NCBI RefSeq assembly: GCF_902829295.1
Contig: NZ_CADEPL010000002.1
Location: forward strand, 96,760 to 160,759
DNA from: Vogesella oryzae
Lineage (GTDB): Bacteria > Pseudomonadota > Gammaproteobacteria > Burkholderiales > Chromobacteriaceae
Length of the DNA stretch: 64,000 bases
Direction of reading: 5' to 3'
Position 1 is the first letter of the stretch; each line of letters starts with the position of its first letter. Shown piece after piece: positions 25,986-35,671 of this stretch. The position numbers and the translations under genes are program-made. Under the pieces are notes generated by a model. The model searched no databases and was not told where the DNA came from. It saw nothing but the letters and a program-made list of their open reading frames with translations.

Positions 25986-28859
25986 TTACAGCGAGCGGGC
26001 CACTTCTACGATCTCGAACACTTCCAGCTGGTCGCCTTCCTGGATGTCGTTGTAGTTCTTCAGCATCAGACCACATTCGTAGCCCTGCTTCACTTCCTTC
26101 ACGTCATCCTTGAAGCGCTTCAGCGAGTCCAGTTCGCCGGTATGCACCACCACGTTGTGGCGGATCAGGCGTACCGAGGCGCTGCGTTTCACCATACCGT
26201 CGGTCACCATACAACCTGCGATGTTGCCCACCTTGGACACAGTGATCACCTGACGGATCTCCACGGTACCCAGTATCTGCTCTTTCTTCTCCGGCGCCAG
26301 CATGCCGGACATGGCTGCCTTCACGTCATCTACCACGTCGTAAATGATGTTGTAGTAGCGGATTTCCACGCCCTCGCCTTCCGCCAGCTTGCGGGCGGCG
26401 GCATCGGCACGCACGTTGAAGCCAACCACGATGGCCTTGGAAGCGATCGCCAGGTTGATGTCGGACTCGGTAATGCCACCGACACCGGAGTGCAGGATGT
26501 TGACGCGAACCTCATCGGTAGACAGCTTCTGCAAGCTGCCAGCCAGCGCTTCGTAGGAACCCTGCACGTCGGCCTTGATGATAACCGACATGCTCTGCAC
26601 TTCGCCTTCGGACATCTGGGCGAACATGTTTTCCAGCTTGGCAGCCTGCTGCTTGGCCAGACGCACGTCGCGGAACTTGCCGGCACGGAACAGGGCGATT
26701 TCGCGCGCCTTCTTCTCGTCAGCCAGCACCATGGCGTCTTCACCAGCAGACGGCACGTCGGACAGACCCAGGATTTCCACCGGGATAGCCGGACCGGCTT
26801 CGTCGATAGCCTTGCCGTTTTCGTCGATCATGGCACGCACGCGACCGAAGGCGGTGCCCGCCAGCACGATGTCGCCCTTCTTCAGGGTACCGCTCTGCAC
26901 CAGCAGCGTCGCTACCGGACCACGACCCTTGTCCAGGCGCGCCTCCACGATGATGCCCTTGGCCGGTGCCGCTACCGGTGCGGTCAGTTCCAGCACTTCG
27001 GCCTGCAGCAGAATCGCTTCCAGCAGCGCATCGATGTTCAGGCCCATTTTGGCCGACACTTCGATGAACTGGGTATCACCACCCCAGTCTTCCGGTACCA
27101 CTTCGTGAGCGACCAGTTCCTGACGGATACGTTCCGGGTTGGCACCCTGCTTGTCGATCTTGTTCACGGCCACCACGATCGGCACGCCAGCAGCTTTGGC
27201 ATGGTGCACCGCCTCGATGGTCTGCGGCATCACACCGTCGTCGGCCGCCACCACCAGCACTACGATGTCGGTGGCCTTGGCACCACGGGCACGCATGGCG
27301 GTAAACGCCTCGTGACCCGGGGTATCCAGGAAAGTGATCATGCCGCGTGGAGTTTCCACGTGGTAGGCACCGATGTGCTGGGTAATGCCGCCGGCTTCGC
27401 CTGCCGCCACTTTGGCGCGACGGATGTAGTCCAGCAGCGAGGTCTTACCGTGGTCAACGTGACCCATCACGGTTACCACCGGCGGACGCGGCAGCGCTTC
27501 ACCAGTGCTCAGCGCAGCATCGTCACCCAGGTAGGCTTCCGGATCGTCCGCCTGTGCAGCCTTGCCAACGTGACCCATTTCCTCGACCACGATCAGCGCG
27601 GTTTCCTGGTCCAGCACCTGGTTGATGGTCACCATCATGCCCATCTTCATCAGGGTCTTGATCACTTCGGCGGCCTTCACGGCCATCTTGTGAGCCAGAT
27701 CGCCAACGGTGACGGTTTCCGGCACCAGTACTTCGTGCACGATAGGCTCGGTCGGCGCCTGGAAGGCATGCTGGTTGTTGCCGCCCTTGTGCTTGCCGCC
27801 CTTGCGGGATTTCCAGTCGTTGCTGGCATCGCCGCCACGGGTCTTCAGACCCTTGCCCTTCTTGCCATCGTTCCAGCTGTCACGACCGCCTGGGCCTTTC
27901 TTGCCTGCGCCACCACGCTTATCGCCCGGGCGATCACCAGCCGGAGCAGGTGCCGCAGCCGGTGCGGCACCCGGACGAGCCGGCGCACCACCTGCCGGAC
28001 GCGGGCCGGCAGAACCTGGACGTGCAGAACGGTTACCATCTCGTGCGCCCTGTTCGCGCGCCGGAGCAGAACCATCCGCCGGTTGCATACGCGGCTGAGT
28101 CGGTTTGGCCGAACGCGGCAGGTCTTCGGTCTTGGCCGGGGCCGGGGCCGCAACCGGCTTCGGCGCTGCCGCTTCGGCACGCGCCGCCAGGCGGCGAGCT
28201 TCACGCTCCTGTTTTTCACGCAACAGCGCCTGCTGACGGGCACGGAACTCGGCCTGACGGGCTTCTTCTGCGGCACGGGAAGCCATTTCCGCATCCGACA
28301 AGATGGAAGCCGGGCGACTCAACGTCGGCTGTTTAACCGGTGCAACTGGCGCCTCGGCTGCAGCCTTGACTTCAACCTTCGCTTCTTGGGCCTTAGCCTC
28401 CACCGGCTTTTCCACCTTGGCCGCCACCGGCTTGGCTTCAACCGGTTTGGTCTCTGCGACTTTCGGTGCGTCTACTTTGGCAGGCTCGCTCGCCACTACT
28501 GGCTCCGGCTTCACTTCCGCCACCGGTGCAGCCTCAGCAACAACCGGGGCAGATACAACCGGTTTCTGGGCATCATCTTCCGGACGTACAAACACACGCT
28601 TCTTGCGGGTCTCCACCTTCACGGTGCTACCTGCAGCAGTATGGATTTCGCTGGTTTGCTTGCGAGTCAGGGTAATTTTTCCTTCATCACGCGCACCATG
28701 GGAGGACTTCAGATAGTCCAGCAGTTGTTTCTTATCCTGCTCGGTGAGCGCGTCGTCCAGACTGCGCTTGCCCACACCGGCATTGCTCAATTGCTCCAGC
28801 AACCGTTCCGGGGACAAGTTCAGCTCGCTCGCAAACTGTTTTACATTCGTCAAAACCAT
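25986..28859 (-). CDS. infB: Translation initiation factor IF-2
   Basis: A 957-residue GTPase that brings initiator tRNA to the 30S subunit. The N-terminal IF2_N domain begins [20 protein letters not shown]. Residues about 75-360 form a long low-complexity linker rich in Ala, Pro, Lys and Glu, and later Gly/Arg. The GTPase domain starts near residue 460 with [11 protein letters not shown] (G1), then DTPGHEAF (G3) and NKIDK (G4), followed by domains II-IV up to the fMet-binding C2 domain. Only one start (28859) is plausible; short internal forms as in E. coli were not evaluated. It follows nusA by 43 bases. Confidence 0.97.
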   Translation of the reverse strand: MVLTNVKQFASELNLSPERLLEQLSNAGVGKRSLDDALTEQDKKQLLDYLKSSHGARDEGKITLTRKQTSEIHTAAGSTVKVETRKKRVFVRPEDDAQKPVVSAPVVAEAAPVAEVKPEPVVASEPAKVDAPKVAETKPVEAKPVAAKVEKPVEAKAQEAKVEVKAAAEAPVAPVKQPTLSRPASILSDAEMASRAAEEARQAEFRARQQALLREKQEREARRLAARAEAAAPKPVAAPAPAKTEDLPRSAKPTQPRMQPADGSAPAREQGARDGNRSARPGSAGPRPAGGAPARPGAAPAAAPAPAGDRPGDKRGGAGKKGPGGRDSWNDGKKGKGLKTRGGDASNDWKSRKGGKHKGGNNQHAFQAPTEPIVHEVLVPETVTVGDLAHKMAVKAAEVIKTLMKMGMMVTINQVLDQETALIVVEEMGHVGKAAQADDPEAYLGDDAALSTGEALPRPPVVTVMGHVDHGKTSLLDYIRRAKVAAGEAGGITQHIGAYHVETPRGMITFLDTPGHEAFTAMRARGAKATDIVVLVVAADDGVMPQTIEAVHHAKAAGVPIVVAVNKIDKQGANPERIRQELVAHEVVPEDWGGDTQFIEVSAKMGLNIDALLEAILLQAEVLELTAPVAAPAKGIIVEARLDKGRGPVATLLVQSGTLKKGDIVLAGTAFGRVRAMIDENGKAIDEAGPAIPVEILGLSDVPSAGEDAMVLADEKKAREIALFRAGKFRDVRLAKQQAAKLENMFAQMSEGEVQSMSVIIKADVQGSYEALAGSLQKLSTDEVRVNILHSGVGGITESDINLAIASKAIVVGFNVRADAAARKLAEGEGVEIRYYNIIYDVVDDVKAAMSGMLAPEKKEQILGTVEIRQVITVSKVGNIAGCMVTDGMVKRSASVRLIRHNVVVHTGELDSLKRFKDDVKEVKQGYECGLMLKNYNDIQEGDQLEVFEIVEVARSL

Positions 28860-28902
28860 GCGTATTCCTAATTCCTTCTAGCAATCTTCCATATGCGGCC
28901 GG

Positions 28903-30378
28903 TTAGTTAAACCAGTGTTCGCGCGCTTTCATGATCAAGGCGCGGGCCGCTTCGGCTTCCATGCCGGTCATGTCGACCAAGTCATCTACGGCGAGATCCG
29001 CCAGGTCGTCACGGGTGGTCACGCCGTTTTCGGCCAGTTTGCGTACAAGCTCGCTATCCAGACCGTCCATACTCTTCAGGTCTTCGGAAACTTCCTCGAC
29101 CTTCTCTTCCGAGGCAATCGCCAGAGTCAGGATGGCATCACGTGCACGACTACGCAGCTCGTTCACCAGAGCTTCGTCAAAACCTTCAATTTCCAGCATT
29201 TCGGCAATAGGTACATACGCCACTTCTTCCAGTGTGGCGAAACCTTCCTGCACCAGCGAGAAGGCAATATCCTCGTCCACGCCCAGATGCTGCATGAAGT
29301 GATCACGCAGCTTGGCGTCTTCTTCCAGGTGCTTCTCTTCCGCCTCGGTTACGGTCAGGATGTTCAAATTCCAGCCAGTCAGCTCGGCAGCAAGCTTCAC
29401 GTTCTGACCACCACGACCAATCGCCAGTGCAAGCTGGTCTTCTTCCACCACCACGTCCATGGTGTGGGTATCCTCGTCCACCATGATGCGGTTAACTTCT
29501 GCCGGAGACAGCGCATTGATCACAAACTGTGCCGGGTCCGGTGCCCACAGCACGATATCGATACGCTCGCCCGCCAGCTCCTGGGTTACCGACTGCACGC
29601 GGGAACCACGCACACCGATGCAGGTACCTTGCGGATCCAAGCGCGGGTCATTGGACTTGACTGCCATCTTGGCGCGCATACCCGGGTCACGGGCAGCTTC
29701 CTTGATGTCCAGCATGCCGTCTTCGATTTCCGGCACTTCCTGTTCGAACAGCTTCACCAGGAAATCGCGCGAAGTACGCGACAGGATAAGTTGCGGGCCA
29801 CGACCCAGGCGGTCAATGCGCAGCAAGCATGCTTTGACACGGTCACCAACACGCAAATTTTCTTTCGGAATCATCTGGTCGCGTGGCAACACGGCTTCCA
29901 GCTTGCCGCACTCAACGATGGCATTGCCGCGTTCGATGCGCTTGATGGTGCCGGTAATCAGGCTCTCGCGACGCTGCAGAAACTCGTTCAGCACCTGTTC
30001 GCGCTCTGCATCACGGATTTTCTGCAGAATGACCTGCTTGGCAGCCTGCGCACCGATGCGACCGAACTCGACCGCTTCCATCGGCTCTTCGATCACGCCG
30101 CCAAGCTCTGCACGCGGGTCACGTTCGCGAGCATCTTCCAGGCTCAGCTCGCGATCCTCGAACTCCAGCGCTTCGGCATCTACCACCGTCCAGCGACGGA
30201 AGCTCTGGTATTGGCCATTGTGGCGATCGATCTCTACGCGAACATCGATTTCCTCATCGTTGAATTTCTTCTTGGTAGCCGAAGCCAGCGCCAGTTCCAG
30301 TGCAGAAAAAACCACCTCGCGGCTGACGTTCTTCTCGCTTGCCAGCGCATCAACCAACAACAAAATCTCGCGACTCAT
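28903..30378 (-). CDS. nusA: Transcription termination/antitermination factor NusA
   Basis: A 491-residue RNA polymerase-associated factor controlling pausing, termination and antitermination. Domains in order: N-terminal domain (MSREILLLVDALASEKNVSR), S1 (about 135-200, ITGTIKRIERGNAIVE), KH1 with DPQGTCIGVRGSRVQSVTQEL, KH2 with LAIGRGGQNVKLAAELTGW, and two acidic C-terminal repeats as in E. coli. The start follows ATTCGGAGGATTG. It lies between rimP and infB, the conserved order. Confidence 0.97.
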   Translation of the reverse strand: MSREILLLVDALASEKNVSREVVFSALELALASATKKKFNDEEIDVRVEIDRHNGQYQSFRRWTVVDAEALEFEDRELSLEDARERDPRAELGGVIEEPMEAVEFGRIGAQAAKQVILQKIRDAEREQVLNEFLQRRESLITGTIKRIERGNAIVECGKLEAVLPRDQMIPKENLRVGDRVKACLLRIDRLGRGPQLILSRTSRDFLVKLFEQEVPEIEDGMLDIKEAARDPGMRAKMAVKSNDPRLDPQGTCIGVRGSRVQSVTQELAGERIDIVLWAPDPAQFVINALSPAEVNRIMVDEDTHTMDVVVEEDQLALAIGRGGQNVKLAAELTGWNLNILTVTEAEEKHLEEDAKLRDHFMQHLGVDEDIAFSLVQEGFATLEEVAYVPIAEMLEIEGFDEALVNELRSRARDAILTLAIASEEKVEEVSEDLKSMDGLDSELVRKLAENGVTTRDDLADLAVDDLVDMTGMEAEAARALIMKAREHWFN

Positions 30379-30428
30379 TCAATCCTCCGAATTTCGTATT
30401 CTTTTTTATGCGGCCAACGTCCTGACGA

Positions 30429-30854
30429 TCAGAACTCCGGCTCCAGCCGGGCCTTGTCGATATTCGACAGGGGAATGGCAACAGTACGACCGTCCACCTC
30501 AAGCGACACCACGCCATCAGCAAAGCCGACGATCCGGCCCATGAAACGCTTCTGGTTGTCGATGGGCAAACGGGTACGGATCTTGGCCAGACTGCCGCTG
30601 AAACGGACATAATCCGCTTCTTTTTTCAGCGGACGGTCAAGACCGGGCGAGGACACTTCAAGTCGGTCGTAATCGACGTTCTCGACCATGAACAGGCGCG
30701 TCAGGTGATTGCTCACCGCTACGCAGTCTTCAACGGTAATGCCGCCCGGCTTGTCCATGAACACGCGAAAACCACCACCAGGGGTCAGTTCAAAATCCAC
30801 AAGCTCATAGCCCATACCGGGCAGCGTGTTCTCGAGCAGCAAACGTACATCCAT
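30429..30854 (-). CDS. rimP: Ribosome maturation factor RimP
   Basis: A 141-residue 30S assembly factor. The core shows [30 protein letters not shown], then [21 protein letters not shown] and a C-terminal SH3-like domain ([21 protein letters not shown]). The ATG at 30854 is chosen because GGAA lies nine bases upstream; an ATG at 30860 and a TTG at 30863 also lie in frame. It is the first gene of the rimP-nusA-infB-rbfA-truB-rpsO-pnp run. A hairpin with a U-tract sits directly before it. Confidence 0.95.
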   Translation of the reverse strand: MDVRLLLENTLPGMGYELVDFELTPGGGFRVFMDKPGGITVEDCVAVSNHLTRLFMVENVDYDRLEVSSPGLDRPLKKEADYVRFSGSLAKIRTRLPIDNQKRFMGRIVGFADGVVSLEVDGRTVAIPLSNIDKARLEPEF

Positions 30855-30871
30855 GGGCATCAATTCCAGAA

Positions 30872-30897
30872 ATAAAAAATGGGCGAAACCCGCCCAT
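30872..30897 (-). terminator. Terminator-like hairpin in the rimP leader
   Basis: On the minus strand, ATGGGCG-GGTTT-CGCCCAT is followed by TTTTTATTT. It lies between a TATAAT box (30913-30918) and the rimP start, so it would stop most transcripts before the operon unless bypassed. Confidence 0.65.
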
Positions 30898-30912
30898 CCC
30901 TAAAATGCCGCG

Positions 30913-30918
30913 ATTATA
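30913..30918 (-). promoter_or_regulatory. rimP operon promoter -10 element
   Basis: TATAAT on the minus strand, preceded 17 bases upstream by a weak -35 (TTTCCT). The transcript would start about ten bases before the hairpin at 30872-30897. Confidence 0.5.
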
Positions 30919-31127
30919 AACCACTCTACGGCAAAAGGAAACCTGACTCCCGGGGCACTCTCGGAGCGTACTTTGCACCAATGTCGACATCGGGTAGAGT
31001 TGTCCCGCTCACGACAAACGAGCGTTTTAAAAGAATTACCTATAGTAATCCTGACCACCCTCCGCAACCGGTTCACCAAAACAGAGAGGGCGGCAACGAA
31101 TCCAACACGACGGAGAAGCCAAACGCC

Positions 31128-32801
31128 ATGGAAAAAATCTGGCTTAAGAATTACCAGCCTGGCATTGCCCACGAGATCGACGTTAACGAATTCCAGTCGG
31201 TCACCGAAGTTTTCGAGCGCAGCGCGGCCAAATTCCGCGACCGTCCGGCACTTGCCTGCATGGACAAGATCCTCAGCTATGGCGAGCTGGACACCCTGTC
31301 CGCCCAGTTTGCCTCCTACCTGCAACACGCGCTAAAACTGGAAAAAGGCAGCCGCGTCGCGGTCATGATGCCAAACCTGCTGCAATACCCGGTCGCCGTG
31401 TTCGGCATCCTTCGTGCCGGTTGCACCGTAGTGAACGTCAACCCGCTGTACACGCCGCGCGAACTGGAGCACCAGCTCAAAGACGCGGGCTGCAACACCA
31501 TCCTGATCCTGGAGAACTTCGCCAACGTGCTAGAGCAGGTTCTGCCGCGCACCCCGGTCAAGAATGTCATCATCGCCAGCATTGGCGACATGCTGGGATT
31601 CCCCAAAGCACAGATCGTCAACTTCGTAGTGCGCAGGCTGAAAAAAATGGTGCCGCCGTGGCACATAGCCGGACACATTCGCTTTAACGACACCCTGAAG
31701 CTTGGCGCCAGCAAACCGTACAGCCCGGTAAAACTCGGCCACGACGATATCGCCTTCCTGCAATACACCGGCGGCACCACCGGCGTCTCCAAAGGCGCCA
31801 TGCTGACCCACAAGAACATCGTCGCCAACATGCTGCAGGCCGGCGAGTGGATCAAGCTCGGCGTGCGCGAAGGCCAGGAAGTTATCGTCACCGCACTGCC
31901 GCTTTACCACATCTTCTGCCTGACCGCCAATTTGATGGTTTTCACTGAAATTGGCGCCATGAGCGTGCTGATCACCAATCCTCGCGACATTCCAGGCTTC
32001 ATCAAGGAGCTGAAAAAATACAAGGTAACCGCCATTACCGGCGTCAACACCCTGTTCAACGCCCTGCTCAACAACCCCGAATTCAAGACCGTGGATTTCT
32101 CTACCTGGCGCCTAGCACTGGGCGGCGGCATGGCGGTTCAGCGCGCGGTAGCGGAAAAGTGGAAACAGACTACCGGCTCCACGCTGGTTGAAGCCTACGG
32201 CCTAACCGAAACCAGCCCCGCCGCCTGCATCAACCCGCTGGACATGAAGGAATACAACGGCACCATCGGCCTGCCGATTCCATCCACCGACATCGAGATC
32301 CGTGACAGCAACGGCCAGCCGGTTGCCATCGGCGAATCCGGCGAGCTGTGCATCCGTGGCCCGCAGGTGATGAAGGGTTACTGGCAGCGCCCGGACGAAA
32401 CCGCCAAGGTCATCGACAGCCAGGGCTTCCTCGCCACCGGCGACATGGCCATGCTGACGCCGGAAGGCTACGTCAAGCTGGTGGACCGCAAGAAGGACAT
32501 GATCCTGGTGTCCGGCTTCAACGTGTACCCGAACGAAATCGAAGACGTGATCGCCCTGCACCCGGGCGTACTGGAAGTCGCCTGCATCGGCATTCCGGAC
32601 GACAAGTCAGGCGAAGTCGTAAAAGTCTTCGTAGTACGGAAGGACCCGTCGCTTACCGAAAAAGACATCATTCACCACTGCCGCGAAAACCTCACCGGCT
32701 ACAAGGTGCCAAAGTTTGTCGAATTCCGCGACGAGTTGCCCAAGACCAACGTCGGCAAAATTCTGCGCCGCGCACTGCGCGATGCCGAAGTCAAAGCCTG
32801 A
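31128..32801 (+). CDS. fadD: Long-chain fatty acid-CoA ligase
   Basis: A 557-residue ANL-superfamily ligase close to E. coli FadD in length (561). Motifs: LQYTGGTTGVSKGAMLTHKN (AMP binding), VEAYGLTETSPAACINP, GFLATGDMAMLTPEGYVKLVDRKKDMILVSG-split across the linker and fatty-acyl signature, and PKTNVGKILRRALRD with the C-terminal catalytic Lys. It activates long-chain fatty acids for degradation or phospholipid use, at the inner face of the membrane. The ATG at 31128 follows CGGAGAAGCC. It is divergent from rimP; a terminator follows at 32821. Confidence 0.95.
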   Translation: MEKIWLKNYQPGIAHEIDVNEFQSVTEVFERSAAKFRDRPALACMDKILSYGELDTLSAQFASYLQHALKLEKGSRVAVMMPNLLQYPVAVFGILRAGCTVVNVNPLYTPRELEHQLKDAGCNTILILENFANVLEQVLPRTPVKNVIIASIGDMLGFPKAQIVNFVVRRLKKMVPPWHIAGHIRFNDTLKLGASKPYSPVKLGHDDIAFLQYTGGTTGVSKGAMLTHKNIVANMLQAGEWIKLGVREGQEVIVTALPLYHIFCLTANLMVFTEIGAMSVLITNPRDIPGFIKELKKYKVTAITGVNTLFNALLNNPEFKTVDFSTWRLALGGGMAVQRAVAEKWKQTTGSTLVEAYGLTETSPAACINPLDMKEYNGTIGLPIPSTDIEIRDSNGQPVAIGESGELCIRGPQVMKGYWQRPDETAKVIDSQGFLATGDMAMLTPEGYVKLVDRKKDMILVSGFNVYPNEIEDVIALHPGVLEVACIGIPDDKSGEVVKVFVVRKDPSLTEKDIIHHCRENLTGYKVPKFVEFRDELPKTNVGKILRRALRDAEVKA

Positions 32802-32820
32802 CAACCGCCAGCATCCACCA

Positions 32821-32843
32821 AGCCCGCCACTGCGGGCTTTTTT
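32821..32843 (+). terminator. Terminator after fadD
   Basis: AGCCCGC-CACT-GCGGGCT is followed by TTTTT. Confidence 0.88.
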
Positions 32844-32974
32844 ATTACCCACCGCAAAATCGGCAGGCAAAAAAAAGCGGACCAGAGTCCGCGGAGAAGC
32901 CTTGAATGCCAGGAGTGTTTCAAGGAAAAGGTTGGCCGCAAGCGGCCGGCACAACCGGCGGGCAGAGTCCCTGT

Positions 32975-32989
32975 TGTACGCTGCGTACA
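32975..32989. repeat. Palindrome TGTACGC-T-GCGTACA
   Basis: A 15-base perfect palindrome with a single central T lies between fadD and metQ, about 30 bases past the metQ stop. It looks like an operator or hairpin; no T-run follows. Confidence 0.35.
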
Positions 32990-33018
32990 CCCCGCCCGCC
33001 CGGCCATGCAGGAAAGAC

Positions 33019-33828
33019 TTACTTCCAGGCTGCCGGCAGCTTGTAACCGGCGTACTTCTGGGTTGCCCAGGCACGGAAGTCCTTGGAGTTGTAGGCAGCA
33101 ATCACATCCTTGGCCCACGGCTTGGCCACGTCAGCGGCACGCACCACACCCCAGTTCACATAGGCATAGCTCTTTTCCTGGAACACAGCTTCAGTCAGCT
33201 TGATACCGGAGCTGGTAGCGTAATTGCCGTTGATGACCGCAAAGTCCACGTCATTGCGCGAGCGCGGCAGCTGGGCAGCTTCCAGCGGCACGATCTTGAT
33301 CTGCTTCACGTTCACGTCGATGTCACGCTCGGAAGCAGTCAGCGGATTGATACCCTTCTTCAGCTTGATCCAGCCCAGATCGCTGAACATCACCAGTGCG
33401 CGGGCAAAATTGGACGGGTCGTTCGGGGCGGAAACGGTGCTACCCGGCTTTACATCCTTCAGCGCCTTCAGCTTGCCGGCGTAGATACCCAGTGGTGCGG
33501 TCGGCACCTGGAACACTTCTTTCAGGCTCAGCTTGTGCTCTTTGGCAAAGTTGTCCAGGTACGGCTTGTGCTGGAATACGTTCACGTCCAGCGAGCCTTC
33601 CTGCAGCGCCAGGTTCGGGCGCACATAGTCGGTAAACTCAACCAGTTTTACGCTGTAACCCTGCTTTTCCAGAATCGGCTTGATGGATTGCTTCACCATG
33701 TCGCCAAAATCGCCCACGGTGGTGCCGATCACGATTTCTTTCTTGGCCGGATCGGCCGCCTGCACGTTGGCCGCAACAGTCAGACCCAGGGCGGCAACCG
33801 CCAGCGATTTCAGAACAAAACGACGCAT
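33019..33828 (-). CDS. metQ: Methionine ABC transporter substrate-binding protein
   Basis: A 269-residue periplasmic binding protein of the NlpA/MetQ family for D/L-methionine uptake. It begins with a Sec signal peptide (MRRFVLKSLAVAALGLTVAA, cleavage after VQA). No lipobox cysteine is present, so it appears to be a soluble form, unlike E. coli MetQ. Family motifs: EIVIGTTVGDFGDMVKQSI, EFTDYVRPNLAL, LDVNVFQHKPYLDNF and VNWGVVRA. AAGGAG lies nine bases before the ATG at 33828. It is the last gene of metN-metI-metQ, with a 64-base spacer after metI. Confidence 0.93.
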   Translation of the reverse strand: MRRFVLKSLAVAALGLTVAANVQAADPAKKEIVIGTTVGDFGDMVKQSIKPILEKQGYSVKLVEFTDYVRPNLALQEGSLDVNVFQHKPYLDNFAKEHKLSLKEVFQVPTAPLGIYAGKLKALKDVKPGSTVSAPNDPSNFARALVMFSDLGWIKLKKGINPLTASERDIDVNVKQIKIVPLEAAQLPRSRNDVDFAVINGNYATSSGIKLTEAVFQEKSYAYVNWGVVRAADVAKPWAKDVIAAYNSKDFRAWATQKYAGYKLPAAWK

Positions 33829-33892
33829 TATTAGCTCCTTGTGAGAGTGATCTCTTTGTAGTGGGGCGCATCTACCCGCCCCGGTCGGGGGG

Positions 33893-34579
33893 TTAACGTT
33901 TATCCAGCCGTGCCGCCAAACGGTTACCAACCAGCTGGATGATCTGCACGATCACCACCAGCAGCAGCACCATGGCCACCATCACTTCGGTCTGGAAACG
34001 GTAGTAACCGTAGCGGATGGCCAAGTCACCGATACCGCCACCGCCCACCACGCCCGCCACGGCGGAGTAACTGAGGAAGCTGATGGTCAGGATGGTGAGA
34101 CTGGAAATCAGGCCGGCGCGCGCCTCGTTGATCAGCACCTTGCAAATGATCTGCGCCGGGCTGGCGCCCATCGCCTCGGCCGCCTCCACCACGCCGCGCG
34201 GAATCTCGCGCAGAGTCTGCTCGACCAGACGGGCAAAGTACGGGATAGCGGCAAACGACAACGGCACCGCGGCCGCCACCGGGCCGATGGTGGAGCCCAC
34301 CAGCACACGCGTCAGCGGCACCAGCGACACCATCAGGATGATGAACGGGAAGGAACGCACCAGGTTCACCAGCCAGTCCAGCACGCCATTCACGGCGCGA
34401 TGCGCAAACAGCTGCCCCGGCCGGGTCAGATACAGCAACACCCCCAGCGGGCCACCCAGGAAAATGGCGGCACTCAGGCCGATCGCCAGCATCAGCGCGG
34501 TTTCCAGGCAGGCCTGCCAGATTTCCGGCGACATTTCCAGCACATTGCTCAGCGCCTGGGCAAAAGTCAGCTCTTCCAT
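33893..34579 (-). CDS. metI: Methionine ABC transporter permease
   Basis: A 228-residue inner-membrane permease with five to six helices. The EAA coupling loop is clear: EAAEAMGASPAQIICKVLIN. Other MetI markers are LVRSFPFIILMVSLVPLTR and GVVGGGGIGDLAIRYGYYRFQTEVM. It forms the transmembrane dimer through which methionine enters. The start (34579) is directly adjacent to the metN stop, indicating coupled translation. Confidence 0.95.
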   Translation of the reverse strand: MEELTFAQALSNVLEMSPEIWQACLETALMLAIGLSAAIFLGGPLGVLLYLTRPGQLFAHRAVNGVLDWLVNLVRSFPFIILMVSLVPLTRVLVGSTIGPVAAAVPLSFAAIPYFARLVEQTLREIPRGVVEAAEAMGASPAQIICKVLINEARAGLISSLTILTISFLSYSAVAGVVGGGGIGDLAIRYGYYRFQTEVMVAMVLLLVVIVQIIQLVGNRLAARLDKR

Positions 34580-35317
34580 TTACGCAGCCTCCAGCAACGA
34601 CTTGGCGAGCTCGGACGTGGCCGCCACTGTCTTGTTGTCCACCAGCAGGGTTTCCACCACCTCACCGGCATTCAGCAAGGCCGCGCGATGGCAGATAGAG
34701 CGCACCACGTGCATCTCGTGGGTAACGATCACCACGGTGACGCCAAAGCGGGCATTGATGTCCTGCAGACAGTCGAGAATGGATTGCGTGGTTTTCGGGT
34801 CCAGCGCCGAGGTCGGCTCGTCAGCCAGAATCACGTGCGGGCGTGGCGCCAGGGCGCGGGCGATGCCGACGCGCTGCTTCTGGCCACCGGACAGCTGCGC
34901 CGGGTAGTGGCCGGCACGATCGGCCAGGCCGACGATGTCCAGGCATTCGGCAACACGCCGTTCGATCTCGGCGCGGCTCCAGCCAGCAATCTCCAGCGGG
35001 AATGCCACGTTGTCGGCCACGGTGCGGTTGGCCATCAGGTTGAATTGCTGGAACACCATGCCGATGTTTTGGCGGGCACGACGCAGCTCGCGGGCCGACA
35101 GCACAGTCAGATCCTGGCCATCGACATTCACTTCGCCGCTATCCGGGCGCTCCAGCAGATTGATCAGTCGCAGCAGGGTGGATTTGCCGGCGCCGGAAAA
35201 ACCGATCAGGCCGAAAATCTCCCCTTCCTTGATGTGGAGAGTGGTGTCACGCACGGCATCAAACCAGCCACCATCCGGCTTCTTGAAGCGTTTGTGCACA
35301 TTCTTGAGGTGAATCAT
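34580..35317 (-). CDS. metN: Methionine ABC transporter ATP-binding protein, short form
   Basis: A 245-residue ABC ATPase with Walker [11 protein letters not shown]-loop, signature [15 protein letters not shown], Walker [13 protein letters not shown] and the H-loop VTHEMHV. The sequence matches the MetN nucleotide-binding domain throughout. E. coli MetN (about 343 residues) has a C-terminal NIL domain that binds methionine and causes transinhibition. Here the protein stops after the ATPase domain ([11 protein letters not shown]), so this feedback site is absent. The start at 35317 with GGAG eight bases upstream gives the normal MetN N-terminus; an upstream extension to 35425 runs through a leader hairpin. 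Confidence 0.93.
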   Translation of the reverse strand: MIHLKNVHKRFKKPDGGWFDAVRDTTLHIKEGEIFGLIGFSGAGKSTLLRLINLLERPDSGEVNVDGQDLTVLSARELRRARQNIGMVFQQFNLMANRTVADNVAFPLEIAGWSRAEIERRVAECLDIVGLADRAGHYPAQLSGGQKQRVGIARALAPRPHVILADEPTSALDPKTTQSILDCLQDINARFGVTVVIVTHEMHVVRSICHRAALLNAGEVVETLLVDNKTVAATSELAKSLLEAA

Positions 35318-35335
35318 CCGGGACTCCAAAGCAAT

Positions 35336-35366
35336 AAAGCCCGCCGTTGCTGAGCTGGCGGGCTTT
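35336..35366 (-). promoter_or_regulatory. Leader hairpin just upstream of metN
   Basis: AAAGCCCGCC pairs with GGCGGGCTTT over an 11-base loop, ten bases before the metN ribosome binding site. Few U residues follow, so it may control access to the ribosome binding site or be a weak terminator. Confidence 0.5.
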
Positions 35367-35419
35367 AAGGCATGGAATCTTCGAATTCGAAAATGCTGTA
35401 GATCATCACTAGTGACAAT

Positions 35420-35476
35420 CCCCACGCTTTAGCTGTTTTACGCCCGCAAGCTGTATCAAATCGGCGTTAAATCAAG
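35420..35476 (-). promoter_or_regulatory. Candidate SAM-II-like element in the metNIQ leader
   Basis: Reading the minus strand, a stem ACGCC/GGCGT encloses a loop starting GATTTGATACAGCTTGC and is followed by AAAACAGCTAAAGC. From memory, SAM-II aptamers have the same order: stem, loop beginning GAUUU and ending UUGC, stem, then an A-rich stretch with GCUAAA. The pseudoknot pairing here is only partly convincing (GCUU with AAGC). Position at the very 5' end of a methionine-transport leader supports the idea. SAM-II is known mainly from alphaproteobacteria. Confidence 0.35.
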
Positions 35477-35488
35477 TAATTGATCACA

Positions 35489-35517
35489 ATTGAACAGTAT
35501 TTGTTCGTTTATGTCAA
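35489..35517 (-). promoter_or_regulatory. metNIQ promoter
   Basis: Minus-strand TTGACA (35512-35517) and TTCAAT (35489-35494) are separated by 17 bases, a good sigma-70 promoter. The transcript would begin near 35482 and have a leader of about 165 bases. The remaining AT-rich DNA up to 35671 holds no gene. Confidence 0.65.
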
Positions 35518-35671
35518 TCGCTGCAATGGACAAATAGTATCCATATAACAGCCAAAGGTAAAGCATCTGGCTTATAGAATTTTCTGCTATTTAAATACTG
35601 TATACAGAATAAGTGCCGGCACTGCGGCCAACCTGGCGACCGAGCCAGCAACCGGCATCGCCAGAAACGAC

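Noticed and set aside
25626..28871. Very long open frame on the plus strand opposite rbfA and infB (about 1081 residues)
   Set aside because: It is the antisense shadow of rbfA and infB; the translation is His/Arg/Gln-rich low-complexity sequence without any domain, and the minus-strand genes are certain.
28915..30612. 565-residue plus-strand frame opposite nusA and rimP
   Set aside because: Antisense shadow of nusA; no start context and no recognisable domain.
35590..35610. LexA-type operator (CTGTATACAG)
   Set aside because: The half-sites are too close (no eight-base spacer) and no SOS gene is downstream.
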